A DNA stretch of 64,000 nt from UBA6918 sp040754425 (GTDB lineage Bacteria > Pseudomonadota > Gammaproteobacteria > Burkholderiales > Thiobacillaceae). This document shows positions 42,120 to 50,331 of the stretch, one piece after another. Made by a program: the position numbers and the translations under genes. Within the stretch, counting starts at the first letter, position 1, and the number at the start of each line of letters is the position of its first letter. The stretch lies in the NCBI GenBank assembly GCA_040754425.1, contig JBFMCR010000040.1, positions 1 through 64,000 of the forward strand, given 5' to 3'. The notes under the pieces are model-generated. The model saw only the letters and a program-made list of their open reading frames with translations. It ran no database searches and was not told the origin of the DNA.

Positions 42120-43657
42120 AAAGATCTATCCTCCCGCTCTGGGAAAGAGGCTCATTCAAGCGGCAGATCATCGTCGCCTTCGTTCTCGGCTTCCTGCTGC
42201 TGATCACGGCGTTCATCGGCTACATGGTGCGCAGCGAGAGCCGGAACCTTTACCAGGAGAGCGACAGCGCGGCGCTCGGTCTCGCCCGGTCGCTTGCGGT
42301 CAGTTCGCGCTCCTGGGTGCTGGCCAATGACGTGGCGGGGCTGCAGGAAGTCATTCGTTCCTTCGACGCCTATCCGGAACTGCGCTATGCCATGGTCGTC
42401 TCGCAGGACGGCCGGGTGCTGGCGCACAGCGATCCGGAAAAGGCCGGCCTGTTCCTGACCGATGCCGCCAGCCGCTCGCTGGTGCAGGGGCCGGCGGAAA
42501 ACCGCTTTCTGGCGGACACGAAAGACACCATCGACATTGCCGTGCCGATCCGGGTGGAACGGCAGCATGTCGGCTGGGCCCGTGTGGCGCTTGGGCGCGA
42601 GCGCATCGTCGCCGACATGCAGGCGACGGTGCTGCGCGGCATCGCCTTCGTGCTGCTGGCCAGCACCCTGGCGTTTTTGGCCGCGCTGGTCATCGCCCAT
42701 CGGCTGGGCTCGCGCATCGGCTCCCTGGTACGCGTGGCGGAGGGCGTGCGTGCCGGAAATTTCGCCGAGCGTGCCGCAGTGTCCGAACGCAGGGACGAAA
42801 TCACCCGCCTGGCCGACAGTTTCAACCGCATGCTGGACACACTGTCGGAAAACGAGAATGCGCTGCGCGCCGCCTCGCAGGAGGTGACGGAACTCAGCCG
42901 GCGCAACCGCATGATCCTGGATTCGGCAGGCGAGGGCATTTACGGCCTGGACAGCGAAGGCATCTGCACCTTTGCCAATCCCGCCACTGCGCAAATGCTC
43001 GGCTACCGCAGCGAGGAACTGGTCGGGCGCAACTCGCATGCGCTTTTCCACCATACCTGGCCGGACGGGCAGCCCTATCCGCAGGACGAATGCCCGGTGC
43101 AGAAGGCGCACAAGGACGGCATCACGCACCGCGGCACGGACCTTTACTGGCGCAAGGATGGCAGCAGCTTCGAGGTCGAATACGTCAGCACGCCGATACT
43201 GGAAGGCGGCAAGCCGGTGGGCGCCGTGGTGGTGTTCCGCGACATATCCGAACTGAAACGCACGGAAATGGCCTTGCGCGCAAGCGAGCGGTTTCTCAAC
43301 AGCGTGGTCGAGCACATTCCCGCCATGCTGTTCATCAAGGAAGCGGAAAACCTCAGCTTCGTCAGGCTCAACAAGGCGGGGGAGGCGCTGCTCGGCTATT
43401 CCGAGGCCGAACTGATCGGCAAGAGTGACTTCGATTTCTTCCCCGTGAAGGAGGCGGAGCATATCATCGCCAATGACAGGGAGATCATCCGGAGCGGCAA
43501 ACTGGCCGACATCCCGGAAGAGCGGATCACGACGAAGAAGCTCGGCCTGCGCTACCTGCACACGAAGAAAATTCCCATCTATGCGGAAGACGGCAAGCCG
43601 CTCTACCTGCTGGGGATATCGGAGGACATCACCGAGCGCAAGCTGGCGGACGAATAA
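42116..43657 (+). CDS. Hybrid sensor kinase, N-terminal part (HAMP-PAS-PAS), ended by an in-frame TAA
   Basis: A 513-residue protein. It has two membrane helices around a periplasmic sensor (SSRSWVLANDVAGLQEV), a HAMP domain, and two PAS domains (MILDSAGEGIYGLD and LNSVVEHIPAMLFI). The stop TAA at 43655 falls right after ERKLADE. The same frame continues without any other stop to 45511 with PAS, kinase and receiver domains. The full-length protein would be about 1131 residues. The expected codon is GAA, as in the similar ERKLAEEEL later. It is probably a broken gene, or a readthrough or sequencing artefact. Confidence 0.85.
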   Translation: MKRSILPLWERGSFKRQIIVAFVLGFLLLITAFIGYMVRSESRNLYQESDSAALGLARSLAVSSRSWVLANDVAGLQEVIRSFDAYPELRYAMVVSQDGRVLAHSDPEKAGLFLTDAASRSLVQGPAENRFLADTKDTIDIAVPIRVERQHVGWARVALGRERIVADMQATVLRGIAFVLLASTLAFLAALVIAHRLGSRIGSLVRVAEGVRAGNFAERAAVSERRDEITRLADSFNRMLDTLSENENALRAASQEVTELSRRNRMILDSAGEGIYGLDSEGICTFANPATAQMLGYRSEELVGRNSHALFHHTWPDGQPYPQDECPVQKAHKDGITHRGTDLYWRKDGSSFEVEYVSTPILEGGKPVGAVVVFRDISELKRTEMALRASERFLNSVVEHIPAMLFIKEAENLSFVRLNKAGEALLGYSEAELIGKSDFDFFPVKEAEHIIANDREIIRSGKLADIPEERITTKKLGLRYLHTKKIPIYAEDGKPLYLLGISEDITERKLADE

Positions 43658-43738
43658 CTTAGGCGCAGCCAGAAGAGCCTGGCCGATGCCCAGCGCATCG
43701 CGCATCTGGGCAACTGGGAGCTGGACCTGACAAACAAC

Positions 43739-45511
43739 GTGCTATTCTGGTCGGACGAGATTTACCGCATTTTCGAGCTCGATCCGGAACGGTTCAGCCC
43801 TTCCTACGAAGCCTTCCTGGACGCGATACACCCGGACGACCGCGAAACGGTCGATCACGCCTATACAGAGTCGGTCAAGAACAGACAGCCCTATGACATC
43901 GAACACCGCCTGCTGATGAAGGACGGGCGCATCAAGTACGTCAACGAGAAGTGCGAGACCTACTACGATGCCGACGGCACGCCGCTGCGTTCGGTCGGCA
44001 CGGTGCACGACATCACCGAGCGCAAGCTGGCGGAAGAAGAACTGCGGCGCTACAAGGACCACCTCGAAGAGGAGGTGCAGCAGCGCACCGCCGACCTGGT
44101 ACTGGCGCGTAACGCCGCGCAGGCGGCGAACCAGGCCAAGAGCGTGTTCCTCGCCAACATGAGCCACGAGCTGCGCACGCCCTTGAACGCCATCCTCGGC
44201 TTTTCCAACCTGATGCGCAAGGATCCGGGACTGTCGGACGGCCAGCGCCAGAACCTCGACATCATCAACCGCAGCGGCGAGCACCTGCTGACCCTGATCA
44301 ACGACGTGCTGGACATGGCCAAGATCGAGGCCGGGCGGGTGCAGTTGGAAGAGGCGCCGTTCGACATCGGCAGCATGGTGCGTAACGTCACCGACATGAT
44401 GCAGATCCGGGCCAGTGAAAAAGGCCTGCGCCTGTTGGTGGATCAGTCGTCGAAATTTCCGCGCTATCTCGTCGGCGACGAAGCCCGCCTGCGCCAGGTG
44501 CTGATCAATCTGCTCGGCAATGCCATCAAGTTCACCGAGCAGGGCGGGGTGACCGTGCGCCTGGGCGCCAGGCGTGACCGGCAGCCACGCTTGCTGGTCG
44601 AGGTGGAGGACTCCGGCCCGGGCATCGCCCCGGAAGATCAGAAGCGGATTTTCGAGCCCTTCGTGCAACTGGGCGAGCAGGGCATCAACAGGGGGACCGG
44701 CCTGGGCCTGACCATCGCCCGCCAGTTCGTGCAGCTCATGGGCGGCAGCCTCAGCCTGGAGAGCACGCTCGGCAAGGGCTCGATTTTCCGGGTCGAACTG
44801 CCGCTCAAGGAGGCCGCCGAATCCGATATCGCCAGGTCGTCCGGCATCACGCACAACGGCGAAATCCTGGGCCTGGCGCCGGGCCAGCCGGAATACCGCA
44901 TTCTCGTCGTCGAGGATCAGCGCGACAACCAGCTCCTGCTTGCCAGGCTGATGGAAACGGCGGGGTTCCGCTGCAGGATTGCCGAGAACGGCAGCCAGGC
45001 CGTGCAGATGTTCCGGGAATGGCAGCCGCATTTCATTTGGATGGACCGGCGCATGCCGGTGATGGACGGCCTGGAGGCGACCCGGCAGATCCGGAACCTG
45101 CCCGGTGGCAAGGACGTCAAGATCGTCGCCGTCACCGCTTCCGCCTTCCAGGAACAGCGTGCCGAAATGCTGGCTGCGGGCATGGATGACTTCGTGCGCA
45201 AGCCCTACCGCGCCAGCGAAATCTACGACTGTCTGATGAAGCACCTGGGCGTGCGCTACCTCTACGAAGGCGCCGTCGCGCAGGAGGCGGAGGCGGCGGA
45301 ACTGACGCCGGCCGCGCTCGCCGCCCTGCCGCAGGATTTGCGCGGGGAATTGCAGGCCGCGCTCGAGAGCCTGGAAAGCGGACGCATCGCGGCTGCCCTG
45401 CAAAAGGTGGGGGTTCACGACGACGCGCTGCAAAAGACGCTGGCGCGCCTGATTGAAAACTTCGACTACCCTGCGATACTGAAAGCCTTGCAAGAGAGCC
45501 AACATGCCTGA
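43739..45511 (+). CDS. Hybrid sensor kinase, C-terminal part (PAS-HisKA-HATPase-REC)
   Basis: Same frame as the part above; coding sequence resumes right after the TAA (43658). GTG 43739 is the first candidate start but lies inside the PAS domain. Features: PAS end, then the H box MSHELRTPLNAILGF, N box NLLGNAIKFTE, G1 EDSGPGI and G2 GTGLGLTI. A receiver domain with VVEDQRDN and the phosphorylated Asp in WMDRRMP follows. The last 85 residues look helical, possibly a short phosphotransfer-like tail. As a separate polypeptide it would lack a sensor. Confidence 0.85.
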   Translation: MLFWSDEIYRIFELDPERFSPSYEAFLDAIHPDDRETVDHAYTESVKNRQPYDIEHRLLMKDGRIKYVNEKCETYYDADGTPLRSVGTVHDITERKLAEEELRRYKDHLEEEVQQRTADLVLARNAAQAANQAKSVFLANMSHELRTPLNAILGFSNLMRKDPGLSDGQRQNLDIINRSGEHLLTLINDVLDMAKIEAGRVQLEEAPFDIGSMVRNVTDMMQIRASEKGLRLLVDQSSKFPRYLVGDEARLRQVLINLLGNAIKFTEQGGVTVRLGARRDRQPRLLVEVEDSGPGIAPEDQKRIFEPFVQLGEQGINRGTGLGLTIARQFVQLMGGSLSLESTLGKGSIFRVELPLKEAAESDIARSSGITHNGEILGLAPGQPEYRILVVEDQRDNQLLLARLMETAGFRCRIAENGSQAVQMFREWQPHFIWMDRRMPVMDGLEATRQIRNLPGGKDVKIVAVTASAFQEQRAEMLAAGMDDFVRKPYRASEIYDCLMKHLGVRYLYEGAVAQEAEAAELTPAALAALPQDLRGELQAALESLESGRIAAALQKVGVHDDALQKTLARLIENFDYPAILKALQESQHA

Positions 45512-46508
45512 TCTGGGAAAAATTCTCGCGGTAGACGACACCCCGGCTTCGCTGAGGCTGCTCACCGACATACTGAAATCCGAAGGCTACGACGTGCGCT
45601 CCGCCATCAACGGCGAACTGGCATTGCGCTCGGCCAGGGCGAACCCGCCGGAACTGGTGCTGCTGGACATCCGCATGCCGGAGATGGACGGTTTCGAGGT
45701 CTGCCGGCAACTCAAGGCACGGCCCGAAACCGCCAAGGTGCCGGTGATTTTCGTCAGCGCCCTCACCGACACCGACGAAAAGGTGAAGGGCTTCGAGCTG
45801 GGCGCGGTCGATTTCGTCACCAAGCCCTACCAGCGCGAGGAACTGCTGGCACGGGTGCGCACCCACCTGGAAGTGGACCGCCTGCGCAACCGGCTCGAAG
45901 ACTTGGTCGAGGAGCGCACCCGCAGCCTGCGCAAGGCCCTGCTCGACATCATCTCCGCAATGAGCGCCACGGTCGAACTGCGCGATCCCTACACCGCCGG
46001 CCACCAGCGCCGCGTCGCACATCTGGCCAGCGCGATCGCACGCGAGATGAAAATGCCCGAGGGACAGATCGAGGGACTCAACCTGGCCTGTCTGGTGCAC
46101 GATTTCGGCAAGATCAAGGTGCCGGCCGAAATCCTGACCAAGCCGGGCACGCTCGACGACCTCGAATTCAGCCTCATCAAGCAGCACTGCCAGATCGGCT
46201 ACGAAATCCTCAAGCCCATCGACTTTCCCTGGCCGATCGCGCAGACCGTGTACCAGCACCACGAGCGGCTCGATGGTTCGGGCTATCCACGGGGCCTGAA
46301 GGACGGCGAAATCCTGCTCGAAGCCAGGGTGCTGGGCGTGGCCGACGTGGTGGAGGCCATGGCTTCGCACCGGCCTTATCGTGCCGCGCTCGGGGTGGAG
46401 ACGGCGCTGGAGGAAATCAGCCGACATCGCGGCGTACGCTTTGATGCCGCGGTGGTGGATGCGTGCGTGAAACTGTTCCGCGAACAGGGCTACAGTCTGC
46501 CCTTGTGA
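45504..46508 (+). CDS. Response regulator with HD-GYP domain (c-di-GMP phosphodiesterase)
   Basis: A 334-residue protein from ATG 45504, overlapping the kinase stop by eight bases. The receiver has AVDDTPAS and the Asp in LLDIRMPEMDG. The HD-GYP domain has HDFGKIKVP and HHERLDGSGYP. Such proteins break down c-di-GMP when phosphorylated. It is the likely output partner of the kinase split at 43655. Confidence 0.93.
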   Translation: MPDLGKILAVDDTPASLRLLTDILKSEGYDVRSAINGELALRSARANPPELVLLDIRMPEMDGFEVCRQLKARPETAKVPVIFVSALTDTDEKVKGFELGAVDFVTKPYQREELLARVRTHLEVDRLRNRLEDLVEERTRSLRKALLDIISAMSATVELRDPYTAGHQRRVAHLASAIAREMKMPEGQIEGLNLACLVHDFGKIKVPAEILTKPGTLDDLEFSLIKQHCQIGYEILKPIDFPWPIAQTVYQHHERLDGSGYPRGLKDGEILLEARVLGVADVVEAMASHRPYRAALGVETALEEISRHRGVRFDAAVVDACVKLFREQGYSLPL

Positions 46509-46550
46509 TTCCTTGACCATGCGGGCAGGCGAAGCCCGAAGGAGGGCGCC

Positions 46551-47099
46551 ATGAAATACATGTTGTTGACGGGTATGGCCTTGCTGCTGTGGGCCTGCGA
46601 CACGCCGCACAGCTACGGGCCGCACACGCCGTATTACCGTTTTCCGCCGGGCGTGCGCCTGGCGCTGAACCAGCCCCTGGAAATCCCGGCGAACTGGGCG
46701 ACGGCAAGGCTGCAGCACGGCAGGCCAGTGCCGTTCGGCCACGTGCAGGAGCAGGAGCCGCACTGCATTTTCGAGATCGACACGGTACGTGCCGTGCCGC
46801 AGCGGGTCGAGGCGGATGTCTTCGCCGTGACCTCGGTGCGGCGGAGCGTGAGCGAACTGGCGGGCGGGGCGGGATTTTTCGTGCGCAGCGCGCTGGCCGA
46901 CGACGATGCGCCCGCGCCGATCTACTTCAAGACCACGTTCATGCTGCGCTCGGAAAAGCAGCCCGGCGTGCTGCGCATGGTCTGCCAGGCAGGACCGTAT
47001 TCGGACGATATTGCCAGACATCGCCACCTCACGGTGGCGGAAATTCGTGAGGCGCTTGGGCGGATGTTCACGCTGGAACTGCCCGACGGCGGCGCATGA
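46551..47099 (+). CDS. Hypothetical lipoprotein
   Basis: A 182-residue protein from ATG 46551 with an AAGGAGGG ribosome site. The N-terminus MKYMLLTGMALLLWAC ends in a lipobox-like LLWAC. The rest shows no recognised domain. It stands 11 bases before the end of the convergent HlyD gene. No family can be named. Confidence 0.75.
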   Translation: MKYMLLTGMALLLWACDTPHSYGPHTPYYRFPPGVRLALNQPLEIPANWATARLQHGRPVPFGHVQEQEPHCIFEIDTVRAVPQRVEADVFAVTSVRRSVSELAGGAGFFVRSALADDDAPAPIYFKTTFMLRSEKQPGVLRMVCQAGPYSDDIARHRHLTVAEIREALGRMFTLELPDGGA

Positions 47100-47109
47100 G
47101 CATGTCGGC

Positions 47110-48426
47110 TTATTTCTCGCGCAGCGAGCGGCGTATGGTGTCGGTCACGGGGGACAGCAGGTAATCGAGGGTGGAGCGCGCCTCGGTGAGCACGAACACC
47201 TCGGCCGCCATGCCGGGCTGCAGGCCCTCGATGCCGGCACGGCGCAGCGAGGCCGGGTCGGGCTGGATGTGCACCACATAGAAGGGCATGCTACCGGCCT
47301 GGTCCATGAGGGCGTCGGCGGAGACATAGGTGAGCCTGCCGGTGACGATGGGCGTGGTGCGTGACTTGTAGGCGGTAAAGCGGATGTCGGCGCGCTGGCC
47401 GACGCGCATTTCCTTGATGTGGTCGAGCGAAACCTTGGCCTCGATGACGAGGTTTTCCCCGTCCGGCACGATTTCCATGAGCACTTCGCGCGGGCCGGCG
47501 ATTTCGCCGGGCGCGTGCACGCGCATGCCGACCACGCGCCCCGATGTCGGTGCGGTGATGACCTTGCGCTGCAAGGCATCTTCCGCCGGGCGCAGCTTTT
47601 CCCTGAATTCGACCAGGCGCGCCGAGCTTTCCTTGAACTCCTCGGCGGCCACGCGCTGGTAGTCGTTTCTGATGCCGGCGATGCGCAGCATGACCTCGTT
47701 GCGGCGCTGCACGCTCTGCGCCAGGTCGGCTTCAAACTCGCCGAGCTGAGCCTGGTAATCGGAAACCGCACGCTCGAGCCCGAGCAGCCGCGCGCGCGAA
47801 ACGAATTTTTCGTTGTACAGCCTGCGGTTGATGTCCAGCTCTTCCTGCGCCAGTTCGATCGATTTGCGGCTGGCGGCAACCTCGCCGCGCAGCGCCTTCT
47901 CCTCGTGTTCGATGGCGTCCATCTGCTCCCTGAGCGTGGCGATCTGCTGGTCCAGGCTGGTGCGGCGCACGCGGAATATCTTGAGTTCGCGCGCGTAGGC
48001 GGAATCGACCAGCTCCTTGTCGAAGCGCGCGTAATTGGCGGCCTTGAGCCGGAAATCCGGCAGCATCTGCTGTTCGGCGTCGAGGCGGTCGTGCCTGACC
48101 ATTTCGAATGCGGTCAGTTCCAGCAGCAGCCGATGGCTGGAATCGGTAATCACGCTGTCGAGTTCGAGCAGCGGCTGGCCGGTCTTGACGGCATCGCCGT
48201 CGCGCACGTGGACGGCCTTGATGATGCCGCCGTCGGTGTGCTGCACCGACTTGCGGCTGTTCTCGGCCTTGACCAGGCCCATGCCGATGACGGCGCCGTG
48301 CAGAGGCGCCAGCGCGGCCCAGGCGGTAAATGCTACGAGGGTGAGGGCGATGGTGACGACGCCGAGCCTGATCGGGTTGGCGAGCAGATTCGCGGCCTTC
48401 TGTTTTCCGGTTTCGAGCTTGTTCAT
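47110..48426 (-). CDS. HlyD-family type I secretion periplasmic adaptor
   Basis: A 438-residue protein from ATG 48426. It has one N-terminal membrane helix (IRLGVVTIALTLVAFTAWAA), a biotinyl-lipoyl-like hairpin (IIKAVHVRDGDAVKTGQPLLELD), a long coiled coil (residues 150-300) and a beta-barrel part with VITAPTSGRVVG. It links the inner-membrane exporter to a TolC-like channel. It overlaps the ABC gene by four bases. Confidence 0.93.
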   Translation of the reverse strand: MNKLETGKQKAANLLANPIRLGVVTIALTLVAFTAWAALAPLHGAVIGMGLVKAENSRKSVQHTDGGIIKAVHVRDGDAVKTGQPLLELDSVITDSSHRLLLELTAFEMVRHDRLDAEQQMLPDFRLKAANYARFDKELVDSAYARELKIFRVRRTSLDQQIATLREQMDAIEHEEKALRGEVAASRKSIELAQEELDINRRLYNEKFVSRARLLGLERAVSDYQAQLGEFEADLAQSVQRRNEVMLRIAGIRNDYQRVAAEEFKESSARLVEFREKLRPAEDALQRKVITAPTSGRVVGMRVHAPGEIAGPREVLMEIVPDGENLVIEAKVSLDHIKEMRVGQRADIRFTAYKSRTTPIVTGRLTYVSADALMDQAGSMPFYVVHIQPDPASLRRAGIEGLQPGMAAEVFVLTEARSTLDYLLSPVTDTIRRSLREK

Positions 48427-50144
48427 GACGATGCTCCAGCCTTGTCGGCGGGGACGGGGTGGGGCATGGGCTGCACGCCCAGCCTGGACAGCACCTCGTC
48501 GCGCGGGCCGAGCAGTTCGACACGGCCTTCGCGCAGCACCAGCAGGTAGTCCATGGGCGCGACCAGGGCCGGCTTGTGGGTGATCATGATGACCGTGGTC
48601 TGACGGTTTTTCAGTTCCACCAGGGTCTGCACCAGCGCCTGCTCGCCTTCGGCGTCGAGATTGGCATTGGGCTCGTCCAGCACGACGATGCGGGGCTTGC
48701 GGTACAGCGCGCGGGCGAGGCCGATGCGCTGGGCCTGGCCTGCGGAAAGCTGGATCCCGCCGCTGCCCAGTTCGGTGTCGAAACCGTCCGGCAGGTGCAG
48801 GGCAAGCTCGTAGGCATGGGCCGCCCTGGCAGCGGACAGTATGGCTTCGGGATCGGAATCGTCGAAGCGGCCGATGTTGTCGCTGATCGTACCCTGGAAG
48901 AGCTCGACGTCCTGTGGCAGGTAGCCGATGTGCTTGCCGAGAAAGTCCCTATCCCAGTGCGCGATGTCGGCGCCGTCGATGCGGACGTGGCCGCTGGTGG
49001 GCGTCCACACGCCGACGATGAGCTTGGCGAGGCTGGATTTGCCCGAGCCGCTCGGCCCCAGTATGCCCAGCGACTTGCCGGCAGGCAGGTCGAGATCGAC
49101 ATGGCGGATGATGGGATTGTCGGCGGACTTGCCGGCAAGGTAGACGCGCTCCAGCTGGATTCTGCCACTTGGGGCGGGCAGGGGCTGCCTCGCGCCGTCG
49201 GCGAAAATCTCGGGAAACATTTCGGCCAGGCGGCCGTAGGACGAGCGCGCCGCCACCAGACCGTTCCAGTTGCCGATCAGACTTTCCACCGGCGCCATGG
49301 CGCGGCCCAGCAGGATGGTGGCGGCGATCATGATGCCGGGCGACAGGTTGTCGTGGATGACGAGGTACACGCCCACGCCCATCATGGTGACCTGGATGGA
49401 CTGACGGATGAATTTGCTGGCGGAAAGAACGGCGCTCATGCGGGTATTGGCGCCCAGCATGCGATCCAGGGTTTCGTCGTTGGATTTTTTCCAGCGTGCG
49501 GAGAAGCGGCTGGTCATGCCCATGCTGTTGAGCACGTCGGCGTTGCGTACGCCCTGGTCCATGAACGCCCCGCTGCGGCGGGTGGCGTCCTGGTAGCGCT
49601 CGATGTCGGCGCGGTTGGTTTTTTCGTTCACCCAGGCCATGAGCAGCAGGATTGCCGAGCCGAGCACGGCAATCACGCCCATGACCGGGTGGAACAGGAA
49701 AATGACCAGGATGAAGAAAATCAGCCAGGGCGCATCGAACAGGGCGATGATGTTGTTGCCGGTGAAAAAGCTGCGCAGCGTGGCGATGTCCTTGAGGCCA
49801 TGCACATAGCCGCCGCGGCTGACCGAACTGGCGTGCAGGATGAGGTTCTTCAACACACGCTCGCCCAGCATCTCGTCGATGCGCCGGCCCAGCGCCGTCA
49901 TCAGGCGCGAACGCGCAAGGTCCACGAAGGCCATGGCAACCAGGGCGATGACCGCGATCACGGTCAGCATGTACAGCGTCGGCTCGCTGCGGCTAGTGAG
50001 CACGCGATCGAACACCTGCAGCATGTAGAGGATGGGCGCCAGCAGCATCAGGTTAATGAAAAAGCTGAAACCGCCCGCTGCATAAAGCGAAGGCTTTAAC
50101 ACTTCCCAGAAACGGGAGGTGTCGATGGCGACTGGCTTGTTCAA
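48423..50144 (-). CDS. Type I secretion ABC transporter (PrtD-like)
   Basis: A 573-residue protein from ATG 50144. The N-terminal half has six hydrophobic helices; the C-terminal half has Walker A GPSGSGKSS, the signature LSAGQAQR (instead of LSGGQ) and Walker B VVLDEPNANLD. There is no C39 peptidase domain, as in PrtD/AprD exporters of RTX proteins. It lies between its adaptor (47110) and an RTX substrate (50332) and probably secretes both RTX proteins in the window. Confidence 0.93.
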   Translation of the reverse strand: MNKPVAIDTSRFWEVLKPSLYAAGGFSFFINLMLLAPILYMLQVFDRVLTSRSEPTLYMLTVIAVIALVAMAFVDLARSRLMTALGRRIDEMLGERVLKNLILHASSVSRGGYVHGLKDIATLRSFFTGNNIIALFDAPWLIFFILVIFLFHPVMGVIAVLGSAILLLMAWVNEKTNRADIERYQDATRRSGAFMDQGVRNADVLNSMGMTSRFSARWKKSNDETLDRMLGANTRMSAVLSASKFIRQSIQVTMMGVGVYLVIHDNLSPGIMIAATILLGRAMAPVESLIGNWNGLVAARSSYGRLAEMFPEIFADGARQPLPAPSGRIQLERVYLAGKSADNPIIRHVDLDLPAGKSLGILGPSGSGKSSLAKLIVGVWTPTSGHVRIDGADIAHWDRDFLGKHIGYLPQDVELFQGTISDNIGRFDDSDPEAILSAARAAHAYELALHLPDGFDTELGSGGIQLSAGQAQRIGLARALYRKPRIVVLDEPNANLDAEGEQALVQTLVELKNRQTTVIMITHKPALVAPMDYLLVLREGRVELLGPRDEVLSRLGVQPMPHPVPADKAGASS

Positions 50145-50283
50145 AGCGGCGTTTCCTGAATGTTTTCCGGCAGCTCTGGCTTGCAGGGCAAATCCATAAG
50201 GCTTTGGCAGGTATTATGCCGCAGTAGCGGGGTTAGATAGAGTCTTGTCAGGTATGCGCGGGCAGATATGTAGGCAGGATATG

Positions 50284-50313
50284 AAAAAAACGCCAGCGTT
50301 CGCTGGCGTTTTT
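50284..50313. terminator. Bidirectional terminator between the RTX and ABC genes
   Basis: AACGCCAGCG and CGCTGGCGTT form a near-perfect stem flanked by seven A and five T. It lies 19 bases after the stop of the RTX gene on the minus strand. Confidence 0.9.
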
Positions 50314-50331
50314 GAGTGGTTGGATGAAGAA

